From Mycobacterium sp. E2479 (lineage in GTDB: Bacteria; Actinomycetota; Actinomycetes; Mycobacteriales; Mycobacteriaceae), in contig NZ_LZJR01000093.1 of NCBI RefSeq assembly GCF_001667925.1, forward strand, positions 1 through 64,000: a stretch of DNA of 64,000 nucleotides. Reading direction: 5' to 3'. Both the position numbers and the translations under genes were made by a program. The stretch's first letter is position 1. Each line of letters opens with the position of its first letter. The notes under the pieces are model-generated. The model saw nothing but the letters and a program-made list of their open reading frames with translations. It was not told the origin of the DNA and made no database searches. Shown piece after piece: positions 26,644 to 36,857 of the stretch.

Positions 26644-28050
26644 ATGCGGATCGCGCAGCACATCAGTGACCTCATCGGCGGCACGCCGCTGGTGCGGCTG
26701 AACTCCGTCGTCCCCGACGGTGCCGGGACGGTGGCGGCCAAGGTCGAATACCTCAATCCCGGTGGCAGCTCGAAGGACCGCATCGCGGTGAAGATGATCG
26801 ACGCCGCCGAAGCCAGCGGACAGCTGCGGCCCGGCGGCACCATCGTCGAACCCACCTCGGGCAACACCGGCGTCGGTCTGGCCCTCGTCGCCCAGCACCG
26901 CGGCTACAAGTGCGTGTTCGTCTGCCCCGACAAGGTCAGCGAGGATAAGCGCAACGTGCTGATCGCGTACGGCGCGGAGGTCGTCGTCTGCCCAACCGCC
27001 GTGCCGCCCGAGCATCCCGACAGCTACTACAGCGTCTCCGACCGGTTGGTCACCGAGATCGACGGCGCCTGGAAGCCCGACCAATACGCCAACCCCGAAG
27101 GCCCGGCCAGCCACTACGCGACCACCGGCCCGGAGGTCTGGGCCGACACCGACGGCAAGGTCACCCATTTCGTCGCCGGCATCGGCACCGGCGGAACGAT
27201 CACCGGCGCGGGCCGCTACCTCAAGGAGGTGTCCGACGGAGCGGTGCGCATCATCGGCGCAGACCCCGAGGGGTCGGTGTATTCCGGCGGCACCGGCCGG
27301 CCCTACCTGGTGGAGGGCGTCGGTGAGGACTTCTGGCCGCAGGCATACGACCGCACGGTGCCCGACGAGATCATCGCCGTCTCCGACTCCGACTCCTTCG
27401 ACATGACCCGGCGGCTGGCCCGCGAGGAGGCGATGCTGGTCGGCGGGTCGTGCGGGATGGCGGTGGTCGCCGCGCTCAAGGTCGCCGAGCAGGCCGGGCC
27501 CGACTCCATTGTGGTGGTATTGCTGCCCGATGGCGGGCGGGGCTACATGTCGAAGATCTTCAACGACGCCTGGATGTCGTCGTACGGGTTCCTGCGCAGC
27601 CGCCTCGACGGCTCGACCGACCAATCCAGGGTCGGCGATGTGCTGCGCCGCAAGTCCGGTGAACTGCCCGACCTGGTGCACACCCATCCGTCCGAGACCG
27701 TGCGCGACGCGATCGGCATCCTGCGCGAGTACGGGGTGTCCCAGATGCCGGTGGTCGGTGCCGAGCCGCCGGTAATGGCGGGAGAGGTGGCCGGCAGCGT
27801 CTCCGAACGCGAACTGCTGTCGGCCGTCTTCGAGGGCCGGGCGAAACTGGCCGACGCGGTCGCGCAACACATGAGCCCGCCGTTGCCGATGATCGGCGCA
27901 GGTGAGTCCGTCAGCGCGGCCGGCAAGGCCCTGCGCGATTGGGACGCATTGATGGTGGTCGAGGAAGGCAAACCGGTGGGCGTGATCACCCGCTATGACT
28001 TGCTGGGTTTCCTCTCTGAGGGTCCTCGGGGGCTTTCCGGGCGCCGCTAG
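26644..28050 (+). CDS. cbs: Cystathionine beta-synthase
   Basis: A 468-residue PLP enzyme that joins homocysteine and serine to cystathionine (reverse transsulfuration). The PLP Schiff-base Lys44 is in GGSSKDRIA, the phosphate-cradle loop is GTGGTITGAG, and SGNTGVG contacts the substrate. Two CBS regulatory domains follow (about 345-400 and 410-462), the likely S-adenosylmethionine or nucleotide sensor. It matches Rv1077. A short upstream gap with weak ribosome site may indicate a leaderless or short-leader transcript. It lies upstream of pra and metB on the same strand, which place forward and reverse transsulfuration side by side. Confidence 0.95.
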   Translation: MRIAQHISDLIGGTPLVRLNSVVPDGAGTVAAKVEYLNPGGSSKDRIAVKMIDAAEASGQLRPGGTIVEPTSGNTGVGLALVAQHRGYKCVFVCPDKVSEDKRNVLIAYGAEVVVCPTAVPPEHPDSYYSVSDRLVTEIDGAWKPDQYANPEGPASHYATTGPEVWADTDGKVTHFVAGIGTGGTITGAGRYLKEVSDGAVRIIGADPEGSVYSGGTGRPYLVEGVGEDFWPQAYDRTVPDEIIAVSDSDSFDMTRRLAREEAMLVGGSCGMAVVAALKVAEQAGPDSIVVVLLPDGGRGYMSKIFNDAWMSSYGFLRSRLDGSTDQSRVGDVLRRKSGELPDLVHTHPSETVRDAIGILREYGVSQMPVVGAEPPVMAGEVAGSVSERELLSAVFEGRAKLADAVAQHMSPPLPMIGAGESVSAAGKALRDWDALMVVEEGKPVGVITRYDLLGFLSEGPRGLSGRR

Positions 28051-28092
28051 TTCGCGGTGCCGCGCTTCTCGCCCGGCCGCGACACGCTCCGG

Positions 28093-28098
28093 TACTGT
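28093..28098 (+). promoter_or_regulatory. Putative -10 box for pra
   Basis: TACTGT fits the TAnnnT consensus about 40 bases before the pra ATG and would give a leader of roughly 35 bases that contains the GAAAGG ribosome site. No clear -35 is visible. Confidence 0.35.
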
Positions 28099-28138
28099 TT
28101 CGGCCTAGTTCAGCTGGACGCGAGTGGAAAGGTTGCCC

Positions 28139-28876
28139 ATGACCGATCAACCGCCGCCCGGCGGCGCTTACCCGTCACCGCCCTCGCCACCCGGACCATC
28201 GGGTGGGCAGCAGCCGCTTTCGGCTGAACAGGAAATCCCACCGCCTCCGCAGCCGCCCGCGGGCGGGTCCTATCCGCCGCCCCCGCCCCCTCCGCCCGGT
28301 GGGTCCTACCCACCACCCCCGCCGTCGGCCGGGGGATACGCGCCGCCACCACCCGGACCGGCGATCCGCACCCTGCCGACGGAGGACTACACGCCGTGGC
28401 TCACCCGCGCGCTGGCATTCATCATCGACATCCTCCCGTACGTCGTGGTGCATGGCATCGGCACCGCGATCCTGGTCGCCACCCAACAGACCGCCTGCAT
28501 CACCGATGTCACGCAATACTCCGTCAACCAGTACTGCGCCACCCAGAACTCGACCGCCGGCATGGTGGCGCAGTGGCTGGCGTCGATGATCGGACTGTTC
28601 TATCTGATCTGGAATTACGGCTACCGTCAGGGCACCACGGGTTCGAGCGTCGGCAAATCGGTGCTCAAAATCAAGGTGGTCAGCGAAATCACGGGCCAGC
28701 CCATCGGCTTCGGCATGTCGGTGGTGCGGTCGCTGGCGCACTTCGTCGACGCGATCATCTGCTTCATCGGTTTTCTTTTCCCGCTGTGGGATTCGAAGCG
28801 TCAAACGCTGGCGGACAAGATCATGACGACGGTGTGCTTGCCGATCGACGGCGCCGAGGGGCCGTCCGTCACCTAG
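28139..28876 (+). CDS. pra: Proline-rich antigen homologue Pra, RDD-family membrane protein
   Basis: A 245-residue protein. Residues 1-80 are a proline/glycine-rich cytoplasmic tail with repeated GGSYPPPP-like blocks. Residues about 85-230 form an RDD membrane domain with three helices, starting at YTPWLTRALAFIIDILPY and ending with WDSKRQTLADKIMTT. It corresponds to the mycobacterial 36-kDa proline-rich antigen (Rv1078). RDD proteins have been linked to ion or small-molecule transport, but the role here is not established. The ATG at 28139 follows GAAAGG. Its stop codon overlaps a probable -10 box for metB. Confidence 0.9.
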   Translation: MTDQPPPGGAYPSPPSPPGPSGGQQPLSAEQEIPPPPQPPAGGSYPPPPPPPPGGSYPPPPPSAGGYAPPPPGPAIRTLPTEDYTPWLTRALAFIIDILPYVVVHGIGTAILVATQQTACITDVTQYSVNQYCATQNSTAGMVAQWLASMIGLFYLIWNYGYRQGTTGSSVGKSVLKIKVVSEITGQPIGFGMSVVRSLAHFVDAIICFIGFLFPLWDSKRQTLADKIMTTVCLPIDGAEGPSVT

Positions 28877-28879
28877 GCT
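28874..28879 (+). promoter_or_regulatory. Putative -10 box for leaderless metB
   Basis: TAGGCT overlaps the pra stop codon and ends eight bases before the metB ATG at 28888, which has no Shine-Dalgarno sequence. The spacing fits a leaderless transcript. Confidence 0.4.
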
Positions 28880-28887
28880 GATCGTCG

Positions 28888-30054
28888 ATGAGCGACGATC
28901 CCAACGGACATCCGGAATTCACCGGACTGGCCACCAAAGCGATTCACGCCGGCTACCGGCCGGACCCGGCGACCGGCGCGGTGAACCCCCCGATCTACGC
29001 CAGCAGCACCTTCGCCCAGGATGGCGTCGGCTCCCTGCGCGGCGGGTTCGAATACGCACGCACCGGCAATCCGACCCGGGCCGCACTCGAATCGGCGCTG
29101 GCCGCCGTCGAAGACGGCGCCTACGGTCGTGCCTTCGGTTCGGGCATGGCCGCTACTGACTGTGCGCTGCGTGCGGTGCTGCGACCGGGTGACCACGTGG
29201 TGATCCCGAATGATGCGTACGGCGGCACGTTCCGGTTGATCGATAAGGTCTTTACCCAGTGGAACGTCGAGTACACACCGGTGGCGCTGCACGATTTGGA
29301 CGCCGTCGCCGCCGCCATCACGCCGCGAACCCAGCTGATCTGGGCCGAAACCCCGACCAATCCGCTGCTGTCCATCGCCGACATCGCAGCCCTGGCCGAA
29401 CTGGGCGAGCGGAGTTCGGCGAAGGTGTTGGTGGACAATACTTTTGCCTCGCCCGCGCTGCAGCAGCCCCTGACGTTGGGCGCCGACATCGTGCTGCACT
29501 CCACCACTAAATACATCGGCGGTCACTCCGACGTCGTGGGTGGTGCGCTGGTCACCAACGACCAGAAGCTAGACGAGGCGTTCGCCTTCCTGCAGAACGG
29601 GGCCGGCGCGGTGCCGGGCCCCTTCGATGCGTACCTGACGATGCGCGGACTCAAGACGCTGGTGCTGCGCATGCAGCGGCACAGCGAAAACGGTTCGGCC
29701 GTAGCGGAATTCCTCGCGGAACACCCCGCGGTGAGCACGGTGCTCTACCCCGGTCTGCCCGCACACCCCGGACATGAGATCGCCGCACGGCAGATGCGTG
29801 GCTTCGGCGGCATGCTGTCGGTGCGCATGCGCGGCGGCCGTGACGCCGCCCGCGATCTGTGCGCTAAAACCAGGGTGTTCATCCTGGCGGAATCGCTGGG
29901 TGGGGTCGAGTCGCTGATCGAGCATCCCAGCGCCATGACACATGCCTCGACGGCCGGGTCGCAATTGGAAGTTCCCGACGATCTGGTGCGCCTGTCGGTC
30001 GGCATCGAGGACATCGCCGACCTGCTGGCCGATCTCGATCAGGCCCTCGCTTAG
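28888..30054 (+). CDS. metB: Cystathionine gamma-synthase
   Basis: A 388-residue PLP enzyme of the Cys/Met family that condenses an activated homoserine with cysteine to cystathionine. The PLP Lys208 is in HSTTKYIGGHSD, and YARTGNPTR and the ETPTNPLL phosphate/substrate motifs are present. It matches Rv1079. The start lies 12 bases after pra and follows a TAGGCT box at leaderless spacing. Its stop codon is included in a 55-bp tandem duplication that continues downstream towards convergent greA. Confidence 0.94.
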   Translation: MSDDPNGHPEFTGLATKAIHAGYRPDPATGAVNPPIYASSTFAQDGVGSLRGGFEYARTGNPTRAALESALAAVEDGAYGRAFGSGMAATDCALRAVLRPGDHVVIPNDAYGGTFRLIDKVFTQWNVEYTPVALHDLDAVAAAITPRTQLIWAETPTNPLLSIADIAALAELGERSSAKVLVDNTFASPALQQPLTLGADIVLHSTTKYIGGHSDVVGGALVTNDQKLDEAFAFLQNGAGAVPGPFDAYLTMRGLKTLVLRMQRHSENGSAVAEFLAEHPAVSTVLYPGLPAHPGHEIAARQMRGFGGMLSVRMRGGRDAARDLCAKTRVFILAESLGGVESLIEHPSAMTHASTAGSQLEVPDDLVRLSVGIEDIADLLADLDQALA

Positions 30055-30160
30055 TGGCGATCGCGAGCGCGGTGGTGCCGGGCGAAGCGGGTCGCCGCCG
30101 TTGGGTTAGTGGCGATCGCGGGCGCGGTGGTGCCGGGCGAAGCGGGTCGCCGCCGTCTGG
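30051..30160. repeat. 55-bp tandem duplication spanning the metB stop codon
   Basis: Two near-identical 55-base units, 30051-30105 and 30106-30160, each beginning TTAGTGGCGATCGCG. They differ at about three positions (for example A versus G near 30066 and 30121). The first unit supplies the metB stop, and the second carries a copy of the same TTAG. GGCGA-AGCGGG-TCGCC in each unit can form a short hairpin. The pair fills the whole gap between convergent metB and greA, so it may act as a shared 3-prime end. Confidence 0.93.
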
Positions 30161-30655
30161 TCAGGAGTGGTAGGGCTCGGCGCTGAGCAGCTTCACCTCG
30201 ACCGTGTTGCCGTTGGGCACCGTGTAGCTGCGGGTCTCGCCCACCTTGGCATCGATCAGGGCGCCGCCCAGGGGTGAGTTCGGCGAGTAGACCTCGAGCT
30301 TGCCGTCGTTGACGCCCTCCTGGCGGGTGGCGATCAGGAAGGTCTCGGTGTCGGACTCGTCGCCGTTGTAGCAGACCTTCACCACCGAGCCCGGCAGCGC
30401 GACGCCGGACTGCTTGGGCGCCTCGCCGACCTTCGCGTTGTTCAGCAGGTCCTGCAGCTGGCGGATGCGCGCCTCCTGCTGACCCTGCTCTTCGCGTGCG
30501 GCGTGGTAGCCACCGTTTTCGCGCAGGTCGCCTTCTTCGCGGCGGTCGTTGATCTCCGCGGCGATGACCGGACGGTTCGCAATCAACTGATCGAGCTCGG
30601 CCTTGAGTCGGTCGTGTGACTCCTGGGTAAGCCAGGTCACGGAAGTGTCCGTCAT
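30161..30655 (-). CDS. greA: Transcription elongation factor GreA
   Basis: A 164-residue protein. Residues about 1-80 form the coiled-coil finger that inserts in the RNA polymerase secondary channel, with acidic tip residues in [18 protein letters not shown]. Residues about 90-164 form the FKBP-like C-terminal domain. It stimulates transcript cleavage to rescue backtracked polymerase. It matches Rv1080c. GAGGAG lies before the ATG. It is convergent with metB, and the last codons lie directly against the 55-bp duplication. Confidence 0.95.
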   Translation of the reverse strand: MTDTSVTWLTQESHDRLKAELDQLIANRPVIAAEINDRREEGDLRENGGYHAAREEQGQQEARIRQLQDLLNNAKVGEAPKQSGVALPGSVVKVCYNGDESDTETFLIATRQEGVNDGKLEVYSPNSPLGGALIDAKVGETRSYTVPNGNTVEVKLLSAEPYHS

Positions 30656-30876
30656 CTCGTCGTGCTCCTCGTATGTTGTTCCGCGAGTTCGCGTTGAGTC
30701 CTGTTAGCTCCGCCGCTCCCGACGTGTGCGGGTCCCGTCCCGTGTGCTGCCGCTCCGTTTGCTCACGGCCGCTAATGCAGCAACACGGTCCCAACCGGAA
30801 CCGTGTATTCATTCATGTTACCACCGCGCAAACAGTTGATGACCCCATATACGCAGTTCGATCGCGGATTAGGGGG

Positions 30877-31311
30877 TCACGCCGGGCGCAGGTAGGCGGG
30901 CACATCGGTGCCGCAGCCATAGATGTCGGCCACCAGCGGCGGTTCGAAGGATTTCACCGTCGTGGTTACCTGCACGGTGGCGGCGTCGGACGGTGGGACC
31001 AGTAGCTCTCGCCGGCCCGTCTCGCCGCCGTCCCGCGAGCGGACCCGCACGATGCAGTCCACCGGCCTCGACGGATCCGATCGCGTCACGCTGATCGTTA
31101 TCGACGCCGTCTGGTCGTCGATCACGCGATAGCCGACCATCGTCCCCCTGACGTCACTGGTACCGAACCGGTGATAACCGATGAAAGCAACGACGAGGCC
31201 GGCTACGACTACCAGCGCGCCGAGCGCGACAATCACCCACCGCCGCGGGATACGCGACAGCCGGGAACGCCCGTAGCGGGCCTCCGGACGCGGAATAGGG
31301 GTTTCGGTCAT
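30877..31311 (-). CDS. DUF4307 membrane-anchored protein (Rv1081c-like)
   Basis: A 144-residue protein with a short basic cytoplasmic N-terminus, one membrane helix (about residues 25-46) and an extracytoplasmic beta-rich domain. The domain includes [18 protein letters not shown] and two cysteines (VDCIV and YGCG) placed to pair. The pattern and neighbours match the actinobacterial DUF4307 family (Rv1081c). Function is unknown. It lies upstream of greA on the same strand across 221 bases and divergent from mca, sharing a 111-base promoter region. Confidence 0.87.
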   Translation of the reverse strand: MTETPIPRPEARYGRSRLSRIPRRWVIVALGALVVVAGLVVAFIGYHRFGTSDVRGTMVGYRVIDDQTASITISVTRSDPSRPVDCIVRVRSRDGGETGRRELLVPPSDAATVQVTTTVKSFEPPLVADIYGCGTDVPAYLRPA

Positions 31312-31422
31312 ACCTGGTTATGCCTGTTCTCGGTTGCCCGGCACCGGCCGACAGCATGCAGCGAAGTCGAAACTGGAATTATAGGGTCAGACCGGGCGAC
31401 CACCAGGCTGACGAAAGGGCAT

Positions 31423-32295
31423 GTGAGCGAGTTGCGGTTAATGGCGGTGCACGCCCACCCCGACGACGAGTCCAGTAAGGGCGCGGCCACGCTGGCCCGC
31501 TACGCCGACGAAGGCCACCGAGTGCTGGTGGTGACGTTGACCGGTGGTGAGCGCGGCGACATCCTCAACCCGGCGATGGACCTGCCCGAGGTGCGCGGAC
31601 ACATCGCCGAAATACGCCGTGACGAGATGGCCAAGGCCGCCGAGATACTGGGCGTGGAACACACCTGGCTGGGTTTCGTCGACTCCGGGCTACCCCAGGG
31701 GGACCCGCTGCCGCCGTTGCCGGAGGGCTGTTTCGCGCTGGTGCCGCTCGAGGAGTCAGTCGAGGCGCTGGTTCGCGTGGTCCGCGAGTTCCGCCCGCAC
31801 GTCATGACCACGTACGACGAACACGGTGGCTATCCCCACCCCGATCACATTCGCTGCCATCAGGTTTCGGTCGGCGCGTTCGAGGCGGCGGGCGATTATC
31901 TGCGCTTCGCCGATGCCGGCGAACCGTGGACGGTGTCCAAGCTGTATTACAACCACGGTTTCCTGCGCGCCCGGATGCAGTTGCTGCACGATGAAGCCAT
32001 CAAGCACGGTCACGAACCCCCGTTCAAGAAGTGGCTCGAACACTGGGACGCCAAACACGATCCGTTCGAGTCCCGGGTCACCACGCGCGTCGAGTGCTCG
32101 GCGTATTTCAGCCAACGCGACGACGCGCTGCGGGCGCACACCACGCAGATCGATCCCGAGCACGACTTTTTTGCCGCTCCCATCGAATGGCAACAACGGC
32201 TTTGGCCCACTGAGGAATTCGAACTGGCGCGTTCGCGGGTTCCGGTCCGGCTGCCCGAGGACGACCTGTTCGCCGGAATCGAGAGCGACGAGTGA
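31423..32295 (+). CDS. mca: Mycothiol S-conjugate amidase
   Basis: A 290-residue zinc amidase of the LmbE/MshB family that cuts mycothiol S-conjugates to a mercapturic acid and GlcN-Ins, a detoxification step. The zinc site is AHPDDE (11-16) plus [10 protein letters not shown] with His139 and His142. The length and sequence match Mca (Rv1082), and the extended C-terminal part distinguishes it from MshB. The GTG at 31423 follows GAAAGGG; a longer frame from 31171 would overlap the divergent gene. TAGGGT at 31382-31387 is a possible -10. The stop overlaps the next start by four bases. Confidence 0.93.
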   Translation: MSELRLMAVHAHPDDESSKGAATLARYADEGHRVLVVTLTGGERGDILNPAMDLPEVRGHIAEIRRDEMAKAAEILGVEHTWLGFVDSGLPQGDPLPPLPEGCFALVPLEESVEALVRVVREFRPHVMTTYDEHGGYPHPDHIRCHQVSVGAFEAAGDYLRFADAGEPWTVSKLYYNHGFLRARMQLLHDEAIKHGHEPPFKKWLEHWDAKHDPFESRVTTRVECSAYFSQRDDALRAHTTQIDPEHDFFAAPIEWQQRLWPTEEFELARSRVPVRLPEDDLFAGIESDE

Positions 32296-32586
32296 GTCAC
32301 CTGTATCTCGTAATCGCCGCCGGCTGGCTTGCCGACGGCCCGCCCCGGCACACCGGCCCCGATTTCGGCAAGGCCAGCCCGATCGGGCTGTTGATCGTCG
32401 TATTGCTGTTGATCAGCACACTGTTTCTGCTGCGTTCGATGAACCGGCAGCTGAAGAAGGTGCCGGACACGTTCGATCCCAAGCATCCCGAACCGGACCA
32501 GGCCGCCGACGAAGGCACCGACGCGGTCGACCCGGGCAGCGCCCGGGATGAGGGGAACGGCTCGCCGCGAACCCCGGGACCCGGCG

Positions 32587-32600
<14 letters not shown>
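32292..32600 (+). CDS. Small single-pass membrane protein (Rv1083-like)
   Basis: A 102-residue protein with one strong membrane helix (about residues 29-47, [19 protein letters not shown]) followed by a short basic stretch and a disordered acidic Pro/Asp-rich C-terminus. The GTG start overlaps the mca stop (GTGA) and its own end overlaps the next gene by 14 bases, so the three genes are translationally coupled. Function is unknown. The sequence and setting match Rv1083. Confidence 0.8.
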
Positions 32601-34602
<2,002 letters not shown>

Positions 34603-34665
34603 AGCCGATGGGAGAGACCCGCTGCGCCCGGCTACGCCGCGCTGGCGATCACCACTAGCGCGGGC

Positions 34666-34671
34666 TACCCT
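34666..34671 (+). promoter_or_regulatory. Putative -10 box for leaderless SnoaL-like gene
   Basis: TACCCT, a TAnnnT match, ends seven bases before the ATG at 34679. No Shine-Dalgarno sequence lies between. The same TACCCT-plus-seven arrangement occurs before ispH. Confidence 0.45.
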
Positions 34672-34678
34672 GCGTCCC

Positions 34679-35062
34679 ATGTCGAATGCCGCAAAGACCG
34701 AAGCGATCAGAAACACGGTCAACCGCTACATCGAACTGGTCGCCAAGGGCAGCGCCGACGACTTGGTCGAGTTGTACGCCGACGACGCCACCGTCGAAGA
34801 TCCGGTCGGGGGCGAGGTGCACATCGGTCGGCAGGCGATTCACGGCTTCTACGCCGCGGTCAATGAAGTGCAGCGAGAATGCGAACTGGTGACGCTGCGC
34901 ATCGCCGGCAACGAGGCGGCCTTCCAGTTCCGGCTGACCGTGACCGCGGGCGAGCACCGCTTGGTAATAGAGCCCATCGACGTCATGGTGTTCGACAGCA
35001 GAGGCAAGATCGCCTCGATGAAGGCCTACTGGTCGCCGGAGGACGACGTCACCCCTGCCTGA
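34679..35062 (+). CDS. SnoaL/nuclear transport factor 2-fold protein, steroid delta-isomerase-like
   Basis: A 127-residue cone-shaped NTF2-like fold with the characteristic opening helix and VELYADDATVEDPVGG, followed by IGRQAIHGFY and a beta-sheet with IEPIDVMVFDSRGKI. It resembles ketosteroid isomerases. The Asp in EDPVGG is at the place of a catalytic acid in that family, but the second acid cannot be assigned by eye. No gene occupies this site in H37Rv between Rv1084 and Rv1085c, so it is an insertion or was lost there. Translation is probably leaderless. Substrate unknown. Confidence 0.8.
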   Translation: MSNAAKTEAIRNTVNRYIELVAKGSADDLVELYADDATVEDPVGGEVHIGRQAIHGFYAAVNEVQRECELVTLRIAGNEAAFQFRLTVTAGEHRLVIEPIDVMVFDSRGKIASMKAYWSPEDDVTPA

Positions 35063-35078
35063 CCGGTGACGAGGCGGC

Positions 35079-35852
35079 TTAGCCGCCCGCCAGCCAGGCC
35101 TGGTCGCCCGTGTAGAAGACGGCGAACCACATGGCGATGTAGTGCAGAATCGCGGCGATGGCAGTGAATGCGTGGAAGAACTCGTGATAGCCGAACGTCT
35201 TCGGCCACGGGTCGGGCCAGCGCAGCCCGTAGAAGATGCCGCCGACGCTGTAAAACACCCCGCCCACCGCCAGCAGCACCATCGCGGCGACGCCGGCCTG
35301 GTGCAGGATCGTGGGGGCGAACCACACGGCTACCCACCCCAACAGCAGGTAGAGCGGCACGCCGACCCAGCGCGGCGCCGTTGGCCAGCACATCTTCAAT
35401 GCGATGCCGGCGGCCGCGCCGCCCCACACGATGCACTCCACCAGCAACCCGGTGTTCTGCGGCATGGCCAGCCGTGCGAACGGGGTGTAGCTACCCGCGA
35501 TGAAGACAAAAATCATCGAGTGGTCGAGCCGCTTCATCCGGCTGCGCGCCACGTCTGACTTCCATTGCACCCGGTGGTAGGTGGCGCTGACTGCGAACAT
35601 CGCCACCGTCGCCGCAGCGTAGACCAGCGTCGAGTGGCCGGCGCGGGGCGACGCGAGCGCCCACGACACCGACACCAGCGTCGCGCCGGTGATGATGGCC
35701 AGCCACGCCGAGACGAAGTGGATCCAGCCGCGCATCCGGGGCTTGCCAAAGAACTGGGTGGCGCCCTCGGCGAACTCCTCGAGGGTGTTGCCCGGAACGA
35801 TCGAGTCGGGTTCGGGCTCCGGGTTGGGGACGGTACGGGTCTGGCTGCTCAT
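35079..35852 (-). CDS. Hemolysin III/PAQR-family membrane protein (Rv1085c-like)
   Basis: A 257-residue membrane protein with about seven helices. PAQR/hemolysin III signatures are present: SATYHRVQW after the second helix, [17 protein letters not shown] in the middle, and [10 protein letters not shown] near the end. The conserved Ser/Asp/His residues could bind a metal, as in eukaryotic ceramidase-like relatives. The bacterial name hemolysin III reflects early cloning results and need not mean toxin. It is convergent with the SnoaL-like gene (16-base gap) and divergent from the prenyl synthase gene. Confidence 0.9.
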   Translation of the reverse strand: MSSQTRTVPNPEPEPDSIVPGNTLEEFAEGATQFFGKPRMRGWIHFVSAWLAIITGATLVSVSWALASPRAGHSTLVYAAATVAMFAVSATYHRVQWKSDVARSRMKRLDHSMIFVFIAGSYTPFARLAMPQNTGLLVECIVWGGAAAGIALKMCWPTAPRWVGVPLYLLLGWVAVWFAPTILHQAGVAAMVLLAVGGVFYSVGGIFYGLRWPDPWPKTFGYHEFFHAFTAIAAILHYIAMWFAVFYTGDQAWLAGG

Positions 35853-36020
35853 GTCTCCTGTGTCTTGTTCTCGCGACTAGTGGATACCAGCGGGAAAGTC
35901 GCCGAAGGCTCAAGATCCACAGTAGCCAGGGATGGTTACGACACAGTGTCGACTTTCTATGCCGACCCGGCCGAAACGAGATCGGTGAATAAATCACCGC
36001 TGGCAGTAGGGTAAATGTTC

Positions 36021-36809
36021 GTGGAAATTATCCCGCCGCGCCTCAAAGAGCCGCTGTATCGCGTCTACGAGTTGAGGCTGCGGCAGGGCCTGGCCGCCTC
36101 GAAGTCCCAGCTGCCGCGGCATATCGCCGTGCTATGTGACGGGAACAGGCGGTGGGCCCGCGACGCGGGATACGAGGACGTCAGCTATGGCTACCGGATG
36201 GGCGCATCCAAGATCGCCGAGATGCTGCGCTGGTGTCAGGAAGCCGGCGTCGAGATGACGACGGTGTACCTGCTGTCCACGGAAAATCTCCAACGCGATC
36301 CCGAGGAGCTGGCCGGGCTGATCGAAATCATCACCGACGTCGTCGAGGAGATCTGTGCACCGGCCAACCGTTGGAGCGTGCGCACGGTTGGGGACTTGGA
36401 ACTGCTCGGCGAGGAGCCGGCTCGCCGGTTACGCGGTGCCGTCGAGTCCACCCCCAGCATCGCGTCCTTTCATGTCAACGTGGCAGTCGGCTACGGCGGT
36501 CGGCAGGAGATCGTCGGCGCCGTGCGTGCGCTGCTGAACAAAGAACTCGCCAACGGCGCCACCGCCGAGGAACTCATCGATGCCGTGACCGTCGACGCCA
36601 TCTCCGAGAACCTCTACACGTCCGGGCAACCCGACCCCGACCTGGTGATCCGCACCTCGGGTGAGCAACGGTTGTCCGGATTTCTCCTGTGGCAGAGCGC
36701 ATATTCGGAGATGTGGTTCTGCGAAACCCATTGGCCCGCGTTCCGCCGCGTCGACTTCTTGCGCGCGCTGCGCGACTACAGCCGGCGGGATCGCAGGCAC
36801 GGCAAGTAA
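36021..36809 (+). CDS. Short-chain Z-isoprenyl diphosphate synthase (Z-FPP synthase, Rv1086-like)
   Basis: A 262-residue cis-prenyltransferase. The diphosphate-binding signature DGNRRWAR starts at catalytic Asp40. Later family motifs include YLLSTENLQR, HVNVAVGYGGRQEI and DLVIRTSGEQRLSGFLLWQSAYSE. Its near identity to Rv1086 assigns it as the enzyme adding one isopentenyl unit to geranyl diphosphate to give omega,E,Z-farnesyl diphosphate, feeding decaprenyl phosphate and arabinogalactan synthesis. The GTG at 36021 matches the length of Rv1086 and has AGTAGGG nine bases upstream; an ATG at 36015 is also possible. Confidence 0.93.
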   Translation: MEIIPPRLKEPLYRVYELRLRQGLAASKSQLPRHIAVLCDGNRRWARDAGYEDVSYGYRMGASKIAEMLRWCQEAGVEMTTVYLLSTENLQRDPEELAGLIEIITDVVEEICAPANRWSVRTVGDLELLGEEPARRLRGAVESTPSIASFHVNVAVGYGGRQEIVGAVRALLNKELANGATAEELIDAVTVDAISENLYTSGQPDPDLVIRTSGEQRLSGFLLWQSAYSEMWFCETHWPAFRRVDFLRALRDYSRRDRRHGK

Positions 36810-36857
36810 CTGCCGAAGGTCTTAAAGGGCCCCTTGCGTGCGTGCCACACTGAGTGC

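Noticed and set aside
25546..27870. Very long minus-strand open frame (about 774 codons) opposite lipU and cbs
   Set aside because: It lies wholly antisense to two clearly recognisable genes, has the Arg/His/Gly/Asp-rich composition of a GC-driven shadow frame and shows no motif.
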